From NCBI RefSeq assembly GCF_900099965.1, contig NZ_FNDJ01000003.1, positions 186,001 through 250,000 on the forward strand: a stretch of 64,000 bases of DNA, written 5' to 3'. Shown here one piece after another: positions 46,048-55,402 of this stretch (positions are counted from its first letter, which is position 1; every line of letters starts with the position of its first letter). Position numbers and translations under genes: made by a program. The notes below the pieces were generated by a model that saw nothing but the letters and a program-made list of their open reading frames with translations, was not told the DNA's origin and ran no database searches. Source of the DNA: Nonomuraea jiangxiensis (GTDB lineage: Bacteria; Actinomycetota; Actinomycetes; Streptosporangiales; Streptosporangiaceae).

Positions 46048-46061
46048 GGTAACAGAGTGAC
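46048..46061. promoter_or_regulatory. Possible MtrA box in the mtrA upstream spacer
   Basis: GTCAC-TCT-GTTACC on the minus strand resembles the paired GTCAC/GTTAC direct repeat bound by MtrA, and GTTACC occurs again at 45959-45964, 50 bp from the mtrA start. It is about 140 bp upstream of mtrA and 117 bp upstream of the divergent gene. Autoregulation is a guess. Confidence 0.3.
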
Positions 46062-46177
46062 TTTCGGCCATCCCTGGACGCGAACCTCGTCCAGATTCGC
46101 CCGGGAATGCGGGCAAGATGAGGTGGCGAATCCTCTCTGTGACACCACGCCCCCGCGCCGCATGCCAGGATTGGGAT

Positions 46178-47437
46178 ATGTCAGACGGTCACGGTCCCCT
46201 GCCCGAGACGCCATCAGGCTGGTCGGCCGAGCAGCCCCCGCCCTACAGCGCCCCGCCGGCCTCCCCGTGGACCGCACCAGGCTCCTCGCCCCAGACGCCC
46301 TACGGCGAGCCGTACGGGCAGGCTCCCGGGCACCAGTTCCACGGGCCGGGGCCGCAAACACCCTATCCGCCCCATCCGCATCCCCAGGCCGGGCACGGCT
46401 TCGTGCCGCCCCCGCCGGCGCTGCGGCCGGGGATCATCCCGCTGCGCCCGCTGGGGTTCGGTGACATCCTCGACGGCACGATCAAGCTGATCCGGTCCAA
46501 CCCGAAGGCCGTGCTGGGGCTGTCGGCCGTGGCCGCGCTCCTCGCCGCCGTGCCGCTGGCCGTGGGCCAGGCGGTCCTGCTCGACACCATGGGCGGCGTG
46601 ATCGCCGATCCCACCAGCGCGCCCACCGCCTCCGACGACCTCACCACCCTGTACGGCTTCGCCTCGCAATACGGCGGCACCCTGATCTCCTACGCGGTGC
46701 AGTTCGTCGTGGTGACGATGCTGACCGGAGTGCTGACCCGCATCCTCGGCCGGGCGGTCTTCGGCGGCACCCTCAGCTCCGGCGAGGCCTGGCGGCTCGT
46801 CAAGGGCCGGATCCCCGCGTTGTTCGGGGTGGTGGGGCTCATGGCGGTCATCATGGTGGTGCCCCTGATCGTCTTCGTGATGCTCATCGTGGTGTTCTCG
46901 CTCAACGCCACCCGCGGCGACCTGGTCTGGATAGCCGGGTTGTCCATCCTGTTCCTCGGGCTTTACCTGCCCTTTTACCTGTTCATCAGGGCCCGCTTCG
47001 CGTTCGCGCCCTCGGCGGTGGTGCTGGAGGGCCGGGGCCCGCTCGACGCCATGCGGCGCTCGTGGGACCTGGTGACCGGCGACTTCTGGCGGGTGCTCGG
47101 CATCCTGTTCGTCACGTCCCTGCTGGTAGGGCTCGTGTCGGGGGTGCTGTCGGTGCCGTTCACGGTGGCGGGCACGCTGGTGGGCGCGTTCGGGGCGGGC
47201 TCGGCGGGCTCCATCGTCGCCGCGACGCTGCTGATCACCATCGGCGCCACCCTCGGCGCGATGTTCACCTACCCGTTCGAGGCCGGCGTCTCCGGCCTGC
47301 TCTACGCCGACCGCCGCATGCGCAGCGAGGCCTTCGACCTGGTGCTGCAGACGGCGGCCATCGAGCAGCAACGCCAGGGCTGGGTGCACGCCTCGGCCGA
47401 CGAGTTGTGGCATCCGTCCAACTCGGCCAGGCCGTGA
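46178..47437 (+). CDS. Multi-spanning membrane protein, YciC/glycerophosphodiesterase-domain-like
   Basis: A 419-residue protein. Residues 1-85 are a Pro/Gly/His-rich cytoplasmic tail. RPGIIPLRPLGFGDILDGTIKLIRSNP begins the conserved membrane part, which has six to seven helices up to about residue 390. This layout is typical for actinobacterial membrane proteins annotated as glycerophosphoryl diester phosphodiesterase membrane domain; catalytic residues of that enzyme are absent. Function unknown. ATG at 46178 after AGGATTGGGA. Its stop overlaps the GTG of the DUF4129 gene (GTGA), so it heads an operon through the DUF58 gene. Confidence 0.82.
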   Translation: MSDGHGPLPETPSGWSAEQPPPYSAPPASPWTAPGSSPQTPYGEPYGQAPGHQFHGPGPQTPYPPHPHPQAGHGFVPPPPALRPGIIPLRPLGFGDILDGTIKLIRSNPKAVLGLSAVAALLAAVPLAVGQAVLLDTMGGVIADPTSAPTASDDLTTLYGFASQYGGTLISYAVQFVVVTMLTGVLTRILGRAVFGGTLSSGEAWRLVKGRIPALFGVVGLMAVIMVVPLIVFVMLIVVFSLNATRGDLVWIAGLSILFLGLYLPFYLFIRARFAFAPSAVVLEGRGPLDAMRRSWDLVTGDFWRVLGILFVTSLLVGLVSGVLSVPFTVAGTLVGAFGAGSAGSIVAATLLITIGATLGAMFTYPFEAGVSGLLYADRRMRSEAFDLVLQTAAIEQQRQGWVHASADELWHPSNSARP

Positions 47438-48186
47438 CCGGCCCTGTCGAGAGGGAGGAGGCCGCGCGCCAGGCGGCGCAGGAGCTCCTCAAGCCCATTT
47501 ACGACAAGGAGCCGCTCTTCGACCAGATCTATCGGCGGGTGACGCAGTTCCTGGGCGACCTGGTCGACACGGCCACGGGTGGCGGCACGGCCGGCGGGGT
47601 GATCGCGGCCGTGGTGATCGTACTGATCATCCTTGGGCTGGTCCTGCTGATCTCCTGGCAGCTCCGCAGGACCGCCCGCAAGAGAGGGCTCCCGACCGGC
47701 GGGCTGTTCGGGGAGCGGGCGATGAGCGCGGCCGAGCACCGCGCGGCCGCCGCCCGGCTGGCCGCCGAGTCCCGCTGGACCGAGGCCATCCAGGAACGCC
47801 TCCGGGCCATCGCCCGTGACCTGGAAGAACGCGCCCTGGTCGACGGCATGCCCGGCCGCACGGCCGACGAGCTGACCCGCGAGGCGGCCGTGGCGCTGCC
47901 CGGCTTCACGGCGGAGCTGGCTGCCGCGGCGCGCTCGTTCGACGACGTGACGTACGGCGGCACGCCCGGCACCAGGCAGGCATACGAGACGATGACCAGC
48001 CTGGACGAGCGGCTCCGCCAGGCCAGACCGGTCCCGCTCGGAGCGGCGACCCCACCGGGCGCCTGGATGCCGGTCGGAGCGAGCGCGGGGCTGTCAGGCG
48101 GAGCGAGCGCGGGGCTGCCGCCCGGGGCCGGGGCGTGGCCGGGCGCGGACCCGCGACGGCCGCCGGTGGACGGAGGGGCGTCATGA
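47434..48186 (+). CDS. DUF4129-domain membrane protein
   Basis: A 250-residue protein with one central helix (about 53-75, GVIAAVVIVLIILGLVLLIS) and a cytoplasmic DUF4129 domain, including RLAAESRWTEAIQERLRAIARDLEER and PGRTADELTREAA. Members of this family occur beside MoxR/DUF58 genes and transglutaminase-like proteins. The C-terminal 60 residues are Pro/Gly/Ala-rich. GTG at 47434 is read from the GTGA overlap; the end overlaps the next start as ATGA. Confidence 0.87.
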   Translation: MTGPVEREEAARQAAQELLKPIYDKEPLFDQIYRRVTQFLGDLVDTATGGGTAGGVIAAVVIVLIILGLVLLISWQLRRTARKRGLPTGGLFGERAMSAAEHRAAAARLAAESRWTEAIQERLRAIARDLEERALVDGMPGRTADELTREAAVALPGFTAELAAAARSFDDVTYGGTPGTRQAYETMTSLDERLRQARPVPLGAATPPGAWMPVGASAGLSGGASAGLPPGAGAWPGADPRRPPVDGGAS

Positions 48187-49364
48187 GCCTGGTCACGCCT
48201 CCCTCCGCTCCCCCCGCCTCCCGGCCGACCTCCCCCACCGTCCGCTCGACCTGGCGGGCGTGGCGGATGGTCGCCCTGATCGGCGTGGTCACCGTGCTGG
48301 TCTCGGTCATCGCACTCCTGGTCCGCCCCGGCGGCGGGCCGTCCCGGCCGCTCGACCCCGACGACACCACGCTGGCCGGCTCCAAGGCGCTGGCCGAGCT
48401 GCTGCGCGCCCGTGGCGTCACGGTGGACCGGGTCGACTCCGTGCAGGCCGCCGCGGACAAGGCCAGCACCGGCCACCGGCTGCTGCTGATCACCGACACC
48501 ACGTACTTCAACGAGTTCCGCCTGTCCACGATCCCCGGTGACCGGCTCATCGTCGGCAACGTCTTCGGCCTGAGGGCGCTGGCCCCCGGCCTGCGGCGGG
48601 TGCCCGAGCCGGCGCGCACCCGCTTGCGCGACCCGGAGTGCGGGCTGCCCGCCGCCACGGCGGCCGGCAGCGCGTACATGGGCGGCATGGCCTTCCGCGG
48701 CCCGCCCGGCGCCACCGGCTGCTACCCGGCAGGCGACGGGCACACGCTGATCAGCTTCCCCAACGCGGGCGGCACCACCACGGTCGTCGGCGACGGAAGC
48801 TTCCTGACCAACCAGCGGCTGGCCGAGGACGGCAACGCGGCGCTGGCGATCAACCTGATCGGCACCGGCAGGCCCGTGACCTGGCTGGTGCGCCCGGACA
48901 ACCCACCGCAGGGCGAGTCGGCGCTCGGGGAGAGCCGCCGCTCGATGTACGACCTGATGCCCGCGGGCATCGCCTGGGCGCTCTACATGTCGGTGATCGC
49001 CCTGGTCCTCACCGCGTTCTGGCGGGGCCGCAGGCTGGGGCCGGTGGTGACGGAGAAGCTGCCCGTCGTCGTACGGGCGGCCGAGACGGTCGAGGGGCGC
49101 GGCCGCCTCTACCGGGCCCGGCGCGCCAGGCAGCGGGCGGCCGACTCGCTGCGCGCGGGCACGATCGACCGGCTCACGCCCCGGCTCGGACTCGGCTCCG
49201 GCGCGGGGGCGCACGAGGTCGTCGCGGCGCTCGCCGCCCGTACGGGCCAGGACCCGCAGCAGGTCGGCGCGGCCCTGTACGGGGCGCCGCCGGTGGACGA
49301 CGCCGGGCTGGTCGGGCTGGCCGGATACTTGGACTTCATCGAAAGGCAGGTCAGTGAACTCTGA
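48183..49364 (+). CDS. DUF4350-domain membrane protein
   Basis: A 393-residue protein with a helix near 30-50, an extracytoplasmic DUF4350 domain (about 65-260, LAGSKALAELLRARGVTVDRVDS and SFPNAGGTTTVVGDGSFLTNQ), and a second helix near 265-290. The corresponding mycobacterial gene is Rv3691, next to moxR2. Its role is unknown; a link with the MoxR chaperone-like ATPase is likely. ATGA overlap with the gene before, 11-bp overlap with the gene after. Confidence 0.87.
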   Translation: MSLVTPPSAPPASRPTSPTVRSTWRAWRMVALIGVVTVLVSVIALLVRPGGGPSRPLDPDDTTLAGSKALAELLRARGVTVDRVDSVQAAADKASTGHRLLLITDTTYFNEFRLSTIPGDRLIVGNVFGLRALAPGLRRVPEPARTRLRDPECGLPAATAAGSAYMGGMAFRGPPGATGCYPAGDGHTLISFPNAGGTTTVVGDGSFLTNQRLAEDGNAALAINLIGTGRPVTWLVRPDNPPQGESALGESRRSMYDLMPAGIAWALYMSVIALVLTAFWRGRRLGPVVTEKLPVVVRAAETVEGRGRLYRARRARQRAADSLRAGTIDRLTPRLGLGSGAGAHEVVAALAARTGQDPQQVGAALYGAPPVDDAGLVGLAGYLDFIERQVSEL

Positions 49365-50334
49365 GGAGATTTACCGCACGGCCGTTTCTGGCGACTCGGC
49401 CAGAGAGGCGCTCGGCGCGCTGCGCACCGAGGTGGCCAAGGCCGTGGTGGGCCAGGACGCGGTGGTGACGGGGCTGGTCATCGCGCTGCTGTGCCGGGGG
49501 CACGTACTGCTCGAAGGCGTGCCGGGCGTGGCCAAGACGCTGATGGTACGCACGCTGTCGGCGGCGCTGACCCTGGACTTCAAGCGGGTGCAGTTCACCC
49601 CGGATCTGATGCCTGGTGACGTGACGGGGTCGCTGATCTACGACGCAAAGACCGCGGAGTTCGAGTTTCGCGAAGGGCCGGTCTTCACGAACCTGCTGCT
49701 GGCCGACGAGATCAACCGTACCCCGCCGAAGACCCAGGCCGCGCTGCTGGAGGCGATGGAGGAGCGGCAGGTCAGCGTGGAGGGTGCCGCCCGCCGGCTG
49801 CCCGAGCCGTTCGTGGTGTGCGCCACTCAGAACCCCGTCGAATACGAGGGCACCTACCAGCTCCCCGAGGCCCAGCTCGACCGGTTCCTGCTCAAGCTGA
49901 CCGTGCCGCTGCCGCCGCGTGACCAGGAGATCGCGGTGCTCGACCGGCACTCCCGCGGCTTCGACCCGCGCGACCTGTCGGAGATCAAGGCGGTCGCCTC
50001 CGCCGACGACCTGGCGGCGGGCCGGGAGGCGGTCGCCCAGGTGCACGTGGCGCCCGAGGTGCTCGGCTACATCGTGGACGTGGCCCGCGCCACCAGGAAC
50101 TCCCCGTCGCTGCAGCTCGGCGTCTCGCCCCGGGGCGCCACGGCGCTGCTGGCGGCCGCGCGGGCATGGGCGTGGCTGTCCGGGCGGCACTACGTCACGC
50201 CTGATGACGTGAAGGCGCTGGCCAGGCCCGCGCTGCGGCACCGCATCCAGCTCAGGCCCGAGGCGGAGCTGGAGGGTGCGACCGCCGACGGCCTGCTCGA
50301 CGGCATCCTGGCCTCCGTCCCGGTCCCGCGCTGA
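49354..50334 (+). CDS. MoxR-family AAA ATPase
   Basis: A 326-residue AAA_3 ATPase. Walker A is GVPGVAKT near residue 52, Walker B LLLADEINRTPPKTQAALLE, sensor 1 near VCATQNP, and the lid domain follows. MoxR proteins act as chaperones that fit metal cofactors or modify membrane complexes, together with von Willebrand-type DUF58 proteins like the one downstream. GTG start at 49354 within the upstream gene. Confidence 0.93.
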   Translation: MNSEEIYRTAVSGDSAREALGALRTEVAKAVVGQDAVVTGLVIALLCRGHVLLEGVPGVAKTLMVRTLSAALTLDFKRVQFTPDLMPGDVTGSLIYDAKTAEFEFREGPVFTNLLLADEINRTPPKTQAALLEAMEERQVSVEGAARRLPEPFVVCATQNPVEYEGTYQLPEAQLDRFLLKLTVPLPPRDQEIAVLDRHSRGFDPRDLSEIKAVASADDLAAGREAVAQVHVAPEVLGYIVDVARATRNSPSLQLGVSPRGATALLAAARAWAWLSGRHYVTPDDVKALARPALRHRIQLRPEAELEGATADGLLDGILASVPVPR

Positions 50335-50417
50335 TGGCTCTGACAGGGGACACCGGGATCGTGGTGACGGTTATGACCGCTGAGACCGGGGTCGTGGTGA
50401 TGTGCCGATGGCTCTGA
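50334..50417 (+). CDS. Possible 27-residue micro-ORF between moxR and DUF58 genes
   Basis: ATG at 50334 overlaps the MoxR stop (TGATG). The frame reads MALTGDTGIVVTVMTAETGV and ends at 50417, nine bases inside the DUF58 gene, whose own start MALTGRAG is nearly the same. It may be a remnant of a duplicated start, a coupler or noise. No separate ribosome binding site. Confidence 0.3.
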   Translation: MALTGDTGIVVTVMTAETGVVVMCRWL

Positions 50418-51781
50418 CGGGGCGGGCCGGGCTGGTGGCGGCGATCGGGATCGTGGTGGTGCTGCTCGCGCCGCAGCCGGGGGCCGCGCTGGCCGGGGTG
50501 TGCCTGCTGCTGGCCGCCGCCATCCTGGTGGACCTGGTGTTCGCCGGGGCCGTGCGCCCGCTCAGGTTCCACCGTTCCGGCGACACGCTGATCCGCCTGG
50601 GCCAGCGGGCCACGGTCGAGCTGATCGTGGAGAACCCGGGCTCCAGGCGCGTCCGCGGCCGGCTCAGGGACGCCTGGCAGCCCTCTGCGGGCGCCGGCCC
50701 GCGGGTGGCCGAGCTGGACGTGCCCGGGGGCGAGCGCCGCAGGATCATCATGACGCTCGACCCCACCAGGCGCGGCGACCGCTCGTCCGTCGCGGTCACG
50801 GTCCGCTCGGTCGGTCCGCTCGGCCTGGCGGCCCGCCAGGGCGACCACCAGGCCCCGTGGTCCGTACGTGTGCTGCCGCCGTTCCTGTCTCGCAAGCACC
50901 TGCCGTCCAGGCTGGCCAGGCTCCGCGAGCTCGACGGGCAACATCCGGCGCTGGTGCGCGGTCAGGGCACCGAGTTCGACTCGCTGCGCGAATACGTGGT
51001 GGGCGACGACGTGCGCTCCATCGACTGGCGGGCCACCGCGCGCCGCCACGACGTGGTCGTACGCACCTGGCGCCCGGAACGCGACCGCCGCGTGCTGATC
51101 GTGCTCGACACCGGCCGTACCTCGGCGGGCCGGGTGGGCGACGCGCCGATCCCCATGGCCGGTGCCACCCCGGGCGGCGGCGGGCTGCTGGCCGGACCCG
51201 ATTCGCGGCCGGCGCCCGGCTGGCCGCGGCTCGACTGGTCGATGGACGCCGCGTTGCTGCTGGCCGCGCTCGCCGCCCGGGCCGGTGACCAGGTGGACTT
51301 CCTGGCCTACGACCGGGCCGTACGCGCCTGGGTGGGCGGGGCGTCCCGCACCGAACTGCTGTCGTCGCTGGTCAACGTGATGGCGCCGATCGAGGCCGAG
51401 CTGATCGAGGCCGACTCGCAGGGCATGGTGGCGGCCATCCTGGCCCGGGCCAAGCGGCGCTGCCTGGTCGTGCTGCTCACCGACCTGAACCCGGCGGCCC
51501 TGGAGGAAGGACTCATGCCGGTGCTGCCCCAGCTCTCGTCGCGGCACCTGGTGCTGGTCGCCGGGGTGTCCGACCCGCGGGTTGCGGCCATGGCGGGCCG
51601 GCGGGGGTCGGCCGAGAAGGTCTATGACGCGGCGGCGGCCGAGCACGCCCAGCTAGGGCGCAGGCGGATCACCACCCGGCTGCGGCGGCACGGGGTGGAG
51701 GTCGTGGACGCGCCGCCCGAGGAGATCGCCCCCGCACTCGCCGACGCCTACCTGGCACTGAAGGCGGCGGGCCGACTCTGA
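50408..51781 (+). CDS. DUF58-domain protein
   Basis: A 457-residue protein with two N-terminal membrane helices (about 5-45), a beta-rich middle and a DUF58/von Willebrand A-like domain, seen in GTEFDSLREYVVGDDVRSIDWRATARR, which is the hallmark sequence, and VLIVLDTGRTSAGR, a D-x-S/T-x-S-like site. DUF58 proteins partner MoxR ATPases. The start could also be the GTG at 50402. A near repeat of the start region lies 74 bp upstream. Convergent with the SpoIIM gene. Confidence 0.9.
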   Translation: MALTGRAGLVAAIGIVVVLLAPQPGAALAGVCLLLAAAILVDLVFAGAVRPLRFHRSGDTLIRLGQRATVELIVENPGSRRVRGRLRDAWQPSAGAGPRVAELDVPGGERRRIIMTLDPTRRGDRSSVAVTVRSVGPLGLAARQGDHQAPWSVRVLPPFLSRKHLPSRLARLRELDGQHPALVRGQGTEFDSLREYVVGDDVRSIDWRATARRHDVVVRTWRPERDRRVLIVLDTGRTSAGRVGDAPIPMAGATPGGGGLLAGPDSRPAPGWPRLDWSMDAALLLAALAARAGDQVDFLAYDRAVRAWVGGASRTELLSSLVNVMAPIEAELIEADSQGMVAAILARAKRRCLVVLLTDLNPAALEEGLMPVLPQLSSRHLVLVAGVSDPRVAAMAGRRGSAEKVYDAAAAEHAQLGRRRITTRLRRHGVEVVDAPPEEIAPALADAYLALKAAGRL

Positions 51782-51819
51782 AGGGGAGCGCTGAAGGGGT
51801 CGGACGGCTCTGCGTGGGG

Positions 51820-52812
51820 TCAGGCCGTGGGGGCGACGTCGGGGGCGCGTTCGAGGTCGCCGGTCTCGTTCTGTCTCAGGGCGCGGCGGCCGAAGACGAT
51901 GACGTACGTCAGGAAGACCACCTCGGCGAGCACCCCGATGCCCACCCGCGCCCACGTGGGCAGCCCCGACGGGGTCACGAACGCCTCGATCAGCCCCGAC
52001 ACGAACAACACCACGACCAGCCCCAGCGCCACGCTCATCACGGCCCGCCCCTGCTCGGCCAGCACCTCCACCCGCCGGCGCGGCCCGGGATCGACGACCT
52101 TCCAGCCCAGCCGCATGCCCACCGCCCCCGCCAGGAACACGGCGGTCAGCTCGAGCAGCCCGTGCGGGGTGATCAGGCCGAAGAAGATGTCCAGCTTGCC
52201 CCTGGAGGCCATGAGCCCGGCGGAGACGGCGACGTTCGCGGCGTTGACGTAGAGCACGTACGGGATCGGCAGGCCCAGGGCGATCGAGTAAAGGATCATC
52301 TGCGCCGCGATCCAGGCATTGTTCACCCAGACGCCGCTGGCGAAGGAGGCGGCCGGGTGCTCCGAGTAGTAGTTGGCGAAGTCCTCGTTGACGAGCTGGT
52401 TGATCTGGTCGGGAGAGGCGATCGACGCCTGCACCTCCGGGTTGGCGGCGATCCATGCGCTCATCCCCCAGGCGACCGCCATGAACGCCGCCGCGCTGCC
52501 CAGCCACCACCACCGCGCCCGGTAGGCCACCACCGGGAAGGTCACCGTGCAGAACCTCACCAGCTCCCGCCAGGCGGGCGCGTGCGCGCCGGTCACCGCG
52601 GACCTGGCCCTGGCCACCAGCGCGGACAGCCGCCCGGTCAGCATGAGGTCGCTGGAGGAGGAGCGGACGATCGACAGATGCGTGGACACCCGCTGGTAGA
52701 GGTCCACCAACTCGTCCACCTCCGCGCCGGTCAGCGACGAGCGCTGGTTGACCAGGTGTTCGAGCCGGTGCCAGGTGGGCCGGTGTGCCGTGACGAACGC
52801 GTCGATGTCCAC
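51820..52812 (-). CDS. Stage II sporulation protein M-like membrane protein
   Basis: A 330-residue membrane protein of the SpoIIM family. It has about six helices, a cytoplasmic N-terminal helical region, and the family core NNAWIAAQMILYSIALGLP to LITPHGLLELTAVFLAGAVG. In Bacillus SpoIIM acts in engulfment; in actinobacteria this relative (Rv3694c in mycobacteria) accompanies MoxR/DUF58/RDD genes and its role is not defined. GTG start at 52812. Divergent from the RDD gene. Confidence 0.9.
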   Translation of the reverse strand: MDIDAFVTAHRPTWHRLEHLVNQRSSLTGAEVDELVDLYQRVSTHLSIVRSSSSDLMLTGRLSALVARARSAVTGAHAPAWRELVRFCTVTFPVVAYRARWWWLGSAAAFMAVAWGMSAWIAANPEVQASIASPDQINQLVNEDFANYYSEHPAASFASGVWVNNAWIAAQMILYSIALGLPIPYVLYVNAANVAVSAGLMASRGKLDIFFGLITPHGLLELTAVFLAGAVGMRLGWKVVDPGPRRRVEVLAEQGRAVMSVALGLVVVLFVSGLIEAFVTPSGLPTWARVGIGVLAEVVFLTYVIVFGRRALRQNETGDLERAPDVAPTA

Positions 52813-52863
52813 CCGACCATTGTGGCCGCTCGATCAGCGGCACATAGCCGTTAGGCTCCACAT

Positions 52864-53781
52864 ATGTCAGAGGTTGTGACCGGTGACGCCGTCGTCGTCG
52901 AGGTACGGGTGGCGCAGATGCCCTCCCGCGCGGTGGCGATCATCATCGACATGGCGGTTCAGCTGCCCCTGCTGATCGCCGCCTACATACTCCTGGGCAC
53001 CTTCGCGGCCATCAGCGACCCCGCCATCTTCGGAGCCGTCATGATCGCGATGCTCGTGCTGGTGACGGTCGCCTATCCGGTGATCTTCGAGTCGATCAGC
53101 AGAGGGCGCAGCCTCGGCAAGCTGGTCATGGGGCTGCGGGTGGTCAGCGACGACGGCAGCCCGGAACGGTTCCGGCAGGCCCTGTTCCGCGGGCTGGCCG
53201 GGTTCCTGGAGCTCTGGTCGTTCTCCGGGGCGCCCGCGTTGATCTCCTCGCTGATTTCGCAGCGGGGCAAGCGGATCGGCGACATCTTCGCCGGCACCAT
53301 CGTGATCTCGGAACGGGGGCCGCGTGACACCACGCAGCTCATCGTGATGCCGCCGCGGCTCGCGAGCTGGGCGACCACGCTGGAGCTCTCCCAGCTCCCG
53401 GAGGAGGTGACGCGGGCCGCCAGACAGTACCTGGTGCGCTGGCACGACCTGTCACCGCAGATCCGGCACGAGATGGGGATGCGCATCGCGACCCAGGCGG
53501 CGGCCTTCGTCTCACCGGCCGCGCCCGCCGGGGTGCCGCCGCATGCCTACCTGAGCGCCATCCTGGCCGAGCGCCGCCGCCGAGAGCAATTGCGTTTCGC
53601 GCGCCAGGCAGGCAACGGCCTGCCGCCCCAGGCCCGGCCGCAGACCCCGTACCCGCAGGTCCCGCAACCCCAGGCGTACCAGGCGGGCCCGTACCCGCAG
53701 CCGCAGGCGTACCAGCCTCCCGGCGCACCCGCGCCGGAGCCGCCGAGGGCGACTCCGGGCGGGTTCGCTCCGCCTCAGTGA
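52864..53781 (+). CDS. RDD-family membrane protein
   Basis: A 305-residue protein with RDD domain: PSRAVAIIIDMAVQLPLLIAA (Arg, then Asp in helix 1) and, later, SRGRSLGKLVMGLRVVSDDG. About four helices in the first 150 residues, then a long cytoplasmic tail rich in Pro, Gln and Tyr (QTPYPQVPQPQAYQAGPYPQ). Role not known; some RDD proteins are Na+/H+ antiporter-like. Conserved neighbour of SpoIIM (Rv3695 in mycobacteria). Confidence 0.88.
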   Translation: MSEVVTGDAVVVEVRVAQMPSRAVAIIIDMAVQLPLLIAAYILLGTFAAISDPAIFGAVMIAMLVLVTVAYPVIFESISRGRSLGKLVMGLRVVSDDGSPERFRQALFRGLAGFLELWSFSGAPALISSLISQRGKRIGDIFAGTIVISERGPRDTTQLIVMPPRLASWATTLELSQLPEEVTRAARQYLVRWHDLSPQIRHEMGMRIATQAAAFVSPAAPAGVPPHAYLSAILAERRRREQLRFARQAGNGLPPQARPQTPYPQVPQPQAYQAGPYPQPQAYQPPGAPAPEPPRATPGGFAPPQ

Positions 53782-53805
53782 GCGCGGTCAGCGGGCGGGG
53801 CGAGT

Positions 53806-55188
53806 TCAGTCATGTCCCCGGTTCCGGTACGACTCCTGCGTCTGCACGTTCAACCGGTCGGTACGAACGTTCTTGGCGCTGTCCGTCCGCCAGTCGTCGA
53901 TCTTGATGATGTCGAGGCCCTCGTTGAAGTCGGCCCCGTAGATGTAGCCGTTGTAGTAGTACGCGGACCAGATGCCGCCGCCGCCACCGGCCGCGCGGGG
54001 ACCGCGTTCGAAGAAGCCGATCTCCTTCGGGCGGGAGGCGTCGGTGAGGTCCCAGATGGACAACCCGCCCATGTACCAGGCCTGGACCATGATGTCGCGG
54101 CCCTTGACCGGGATCAGCGAGCCGTTGTGCGCCACGCAGTTCTCGCTGTCGTCCTGGTAGCGCGGGATCTTGAAGTAGCTCTTGAACCTGAGCTGCCCCC
54201 GCGAGAGCTCGTAGATCGCGTCCGCGCCGTGGTTCGGACCGACGGTCGCGTTGCAGGTGGCCTCGCCGCCGCCGCCGAGCTCGTCGGTGAAGATCACCTT
54301 CCGGGCGTCGTTGGTGAACGTGGCCGAGTGCCAGAACGCGAAGTTCTCGTCCGTGGTCCTGGCCGTGACCCTCGGGTTCAGCCGGTCGGAGATGTCGAAC
54401 AGCACGCCGTCACCCATGCACGCGCCCGCCGCGATGTCCTTCTCCGCGTAGGCCGTGATGTCGTGGCAGCCGGTGGTCGGCACCAGCAGGTTCGGCTGGC
54501 TCTCGTTGCCGCCGTCGGGGAAGACGACCGGGGTGGCCGCGACCGCCGCGGCGGTCGGGTCGTTCAGCGGCACCTTGATGATCGAGATCTTGTCGTGCGG
54601 CGGCAGGCAGTCCGGGAAGTTGTCGGCCGGCAGGTAGGACGAGACGTAGAGGTAGACGTTGCGGTTCCGGTCGCGGCCCTTGCCGGGGACAAGGGTCAGG
54701 GTGTGGGAGCCGCAGTTGGTCTCGACCGACTTGATGTACCTCGGGTTCCGCTTGTCGGAGACGTCGAAGATCCGCACGCCCTCCCACGACTCCTTGATCG
54801 TGGCGGACTGGCCCGTGCTGGCGCACGAGTCGTTGTTGCGGGAGGAGTCGACGGCGGTGAACAGCAGGTTCCCGTACACCGCCACGTCCATCTGGGCCCC
54901 GGGGCACACGACGGAGCTGACGACGCTGGCCTTCTTCGGGTTCCTGATGTCGTAGATCGAGAAGCCGCCGTAGTTGCCGACGTAGGCGTAGTCACCCTGG
55001 AAGGCGATGTCGGTGTTGATGGTGCCGGCGATCGGGGTCGGCTTCGGGATGTTGCGGACGTGGGTCACGTTCGAGCTGGTGACCACGGTGTCGGGCGGCG
55101 GGATGTCATTGGCCTGTGCGGGCATCGCCGTCAGCGCTAACGCGACGGCCGCCCCGACCATGACGAGGGCACGGCGCGGACTGGACAC
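53806..55188 (-). CDS. Secreted LVIVD-repeat beta-propeller protein, copy 1
   Basis: A 460-residue exported protein: signal peptide MSSPRRALVMVGAAVALAL ending near AQA. The mature part is a beta-propeller of LVIVD-like repeats; each has strands like DYAYVGNYGGFSIYDIRNPK and GVRIFDVSDKRNPRYIKSV. Cysteines and His are conserved with the copy next door. It lacks recognisable catalytic residues. GTG at 55188 after AAGGAGG. Probably a cell-surface binding protein; ligand unknown. Pairs with copy 2 as a tandem duplication. Confidence 0.85.
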   Translation of the reverse strand: MSSPRRALVMVGAAVALALTAMPAQANDIPPPDTVVTSSNVTHVRNIPKPTPIAGTINTDIAFQGDYAYVGNYGGFSIYDIRNPKKASVVSSVVCPGAQMDVAVYGNLLFTAVDSSRNNDSCASTGQSATIKESWEGVRIFDVSDKRNPRYIKSVETNCGSHTLTLVPGKGRDRNRNVYLYVSSYLPADNFPDCLPPHDKISIIKVPLNDPTAAAVAATPVVFPDGGNESQPNLLVPTTGCHDITAYAEKDIAAGACMGDGVLFDISDRLNPRVTARTTDENFAFWHSATFTNDARKVIFTDELGGGGEATCNATVGPNHGADAIYELSRGQLRFKSYFKIPRYQDDSENCVAHNGSLIPVKGRDIMVQAWYMGGLSIWDLTDASRPKEIGFFERGPRAAGGGGGIWSAYYYNGYIYGADFNEGLDIIKIDDWRTDSAKNVRTDRLNVQTQESYRNRGHD

Positions 55189-55356
55189 TCGAGAGCCTCC
55201 TTGATCACGTATGTCCTAAAAAAGAACACAAGTGAACAAGATGGTGAGCCCCCGCCCTCGCTCCCGACCAGATGTCACCTTGTCAAGAAATTTCATGACT
55301 TGACGGGTTGAACGGCGATTGTCGCCGACATAGCATCTTTCGCCGTTCAACGCCCG

Positions 55357-55390
55357 CAGGCGGCGAGCACCCGGGGGTGCCCACCGCCTG
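55357..55390 (-). terminator. Terminator after LVIVD copy 2
   Basis: CAGGCGG paired with CCGCCTG, then an internal loop and GCACCC paired with GGGTGC. It stands 13 bp past the stop codon of copy 2 and before copy 1, so the two copies are probably separate transcription units. Confidence 0.7.
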
Positions 55391-55402
55391 ACGGAGGTGA
55401 AA

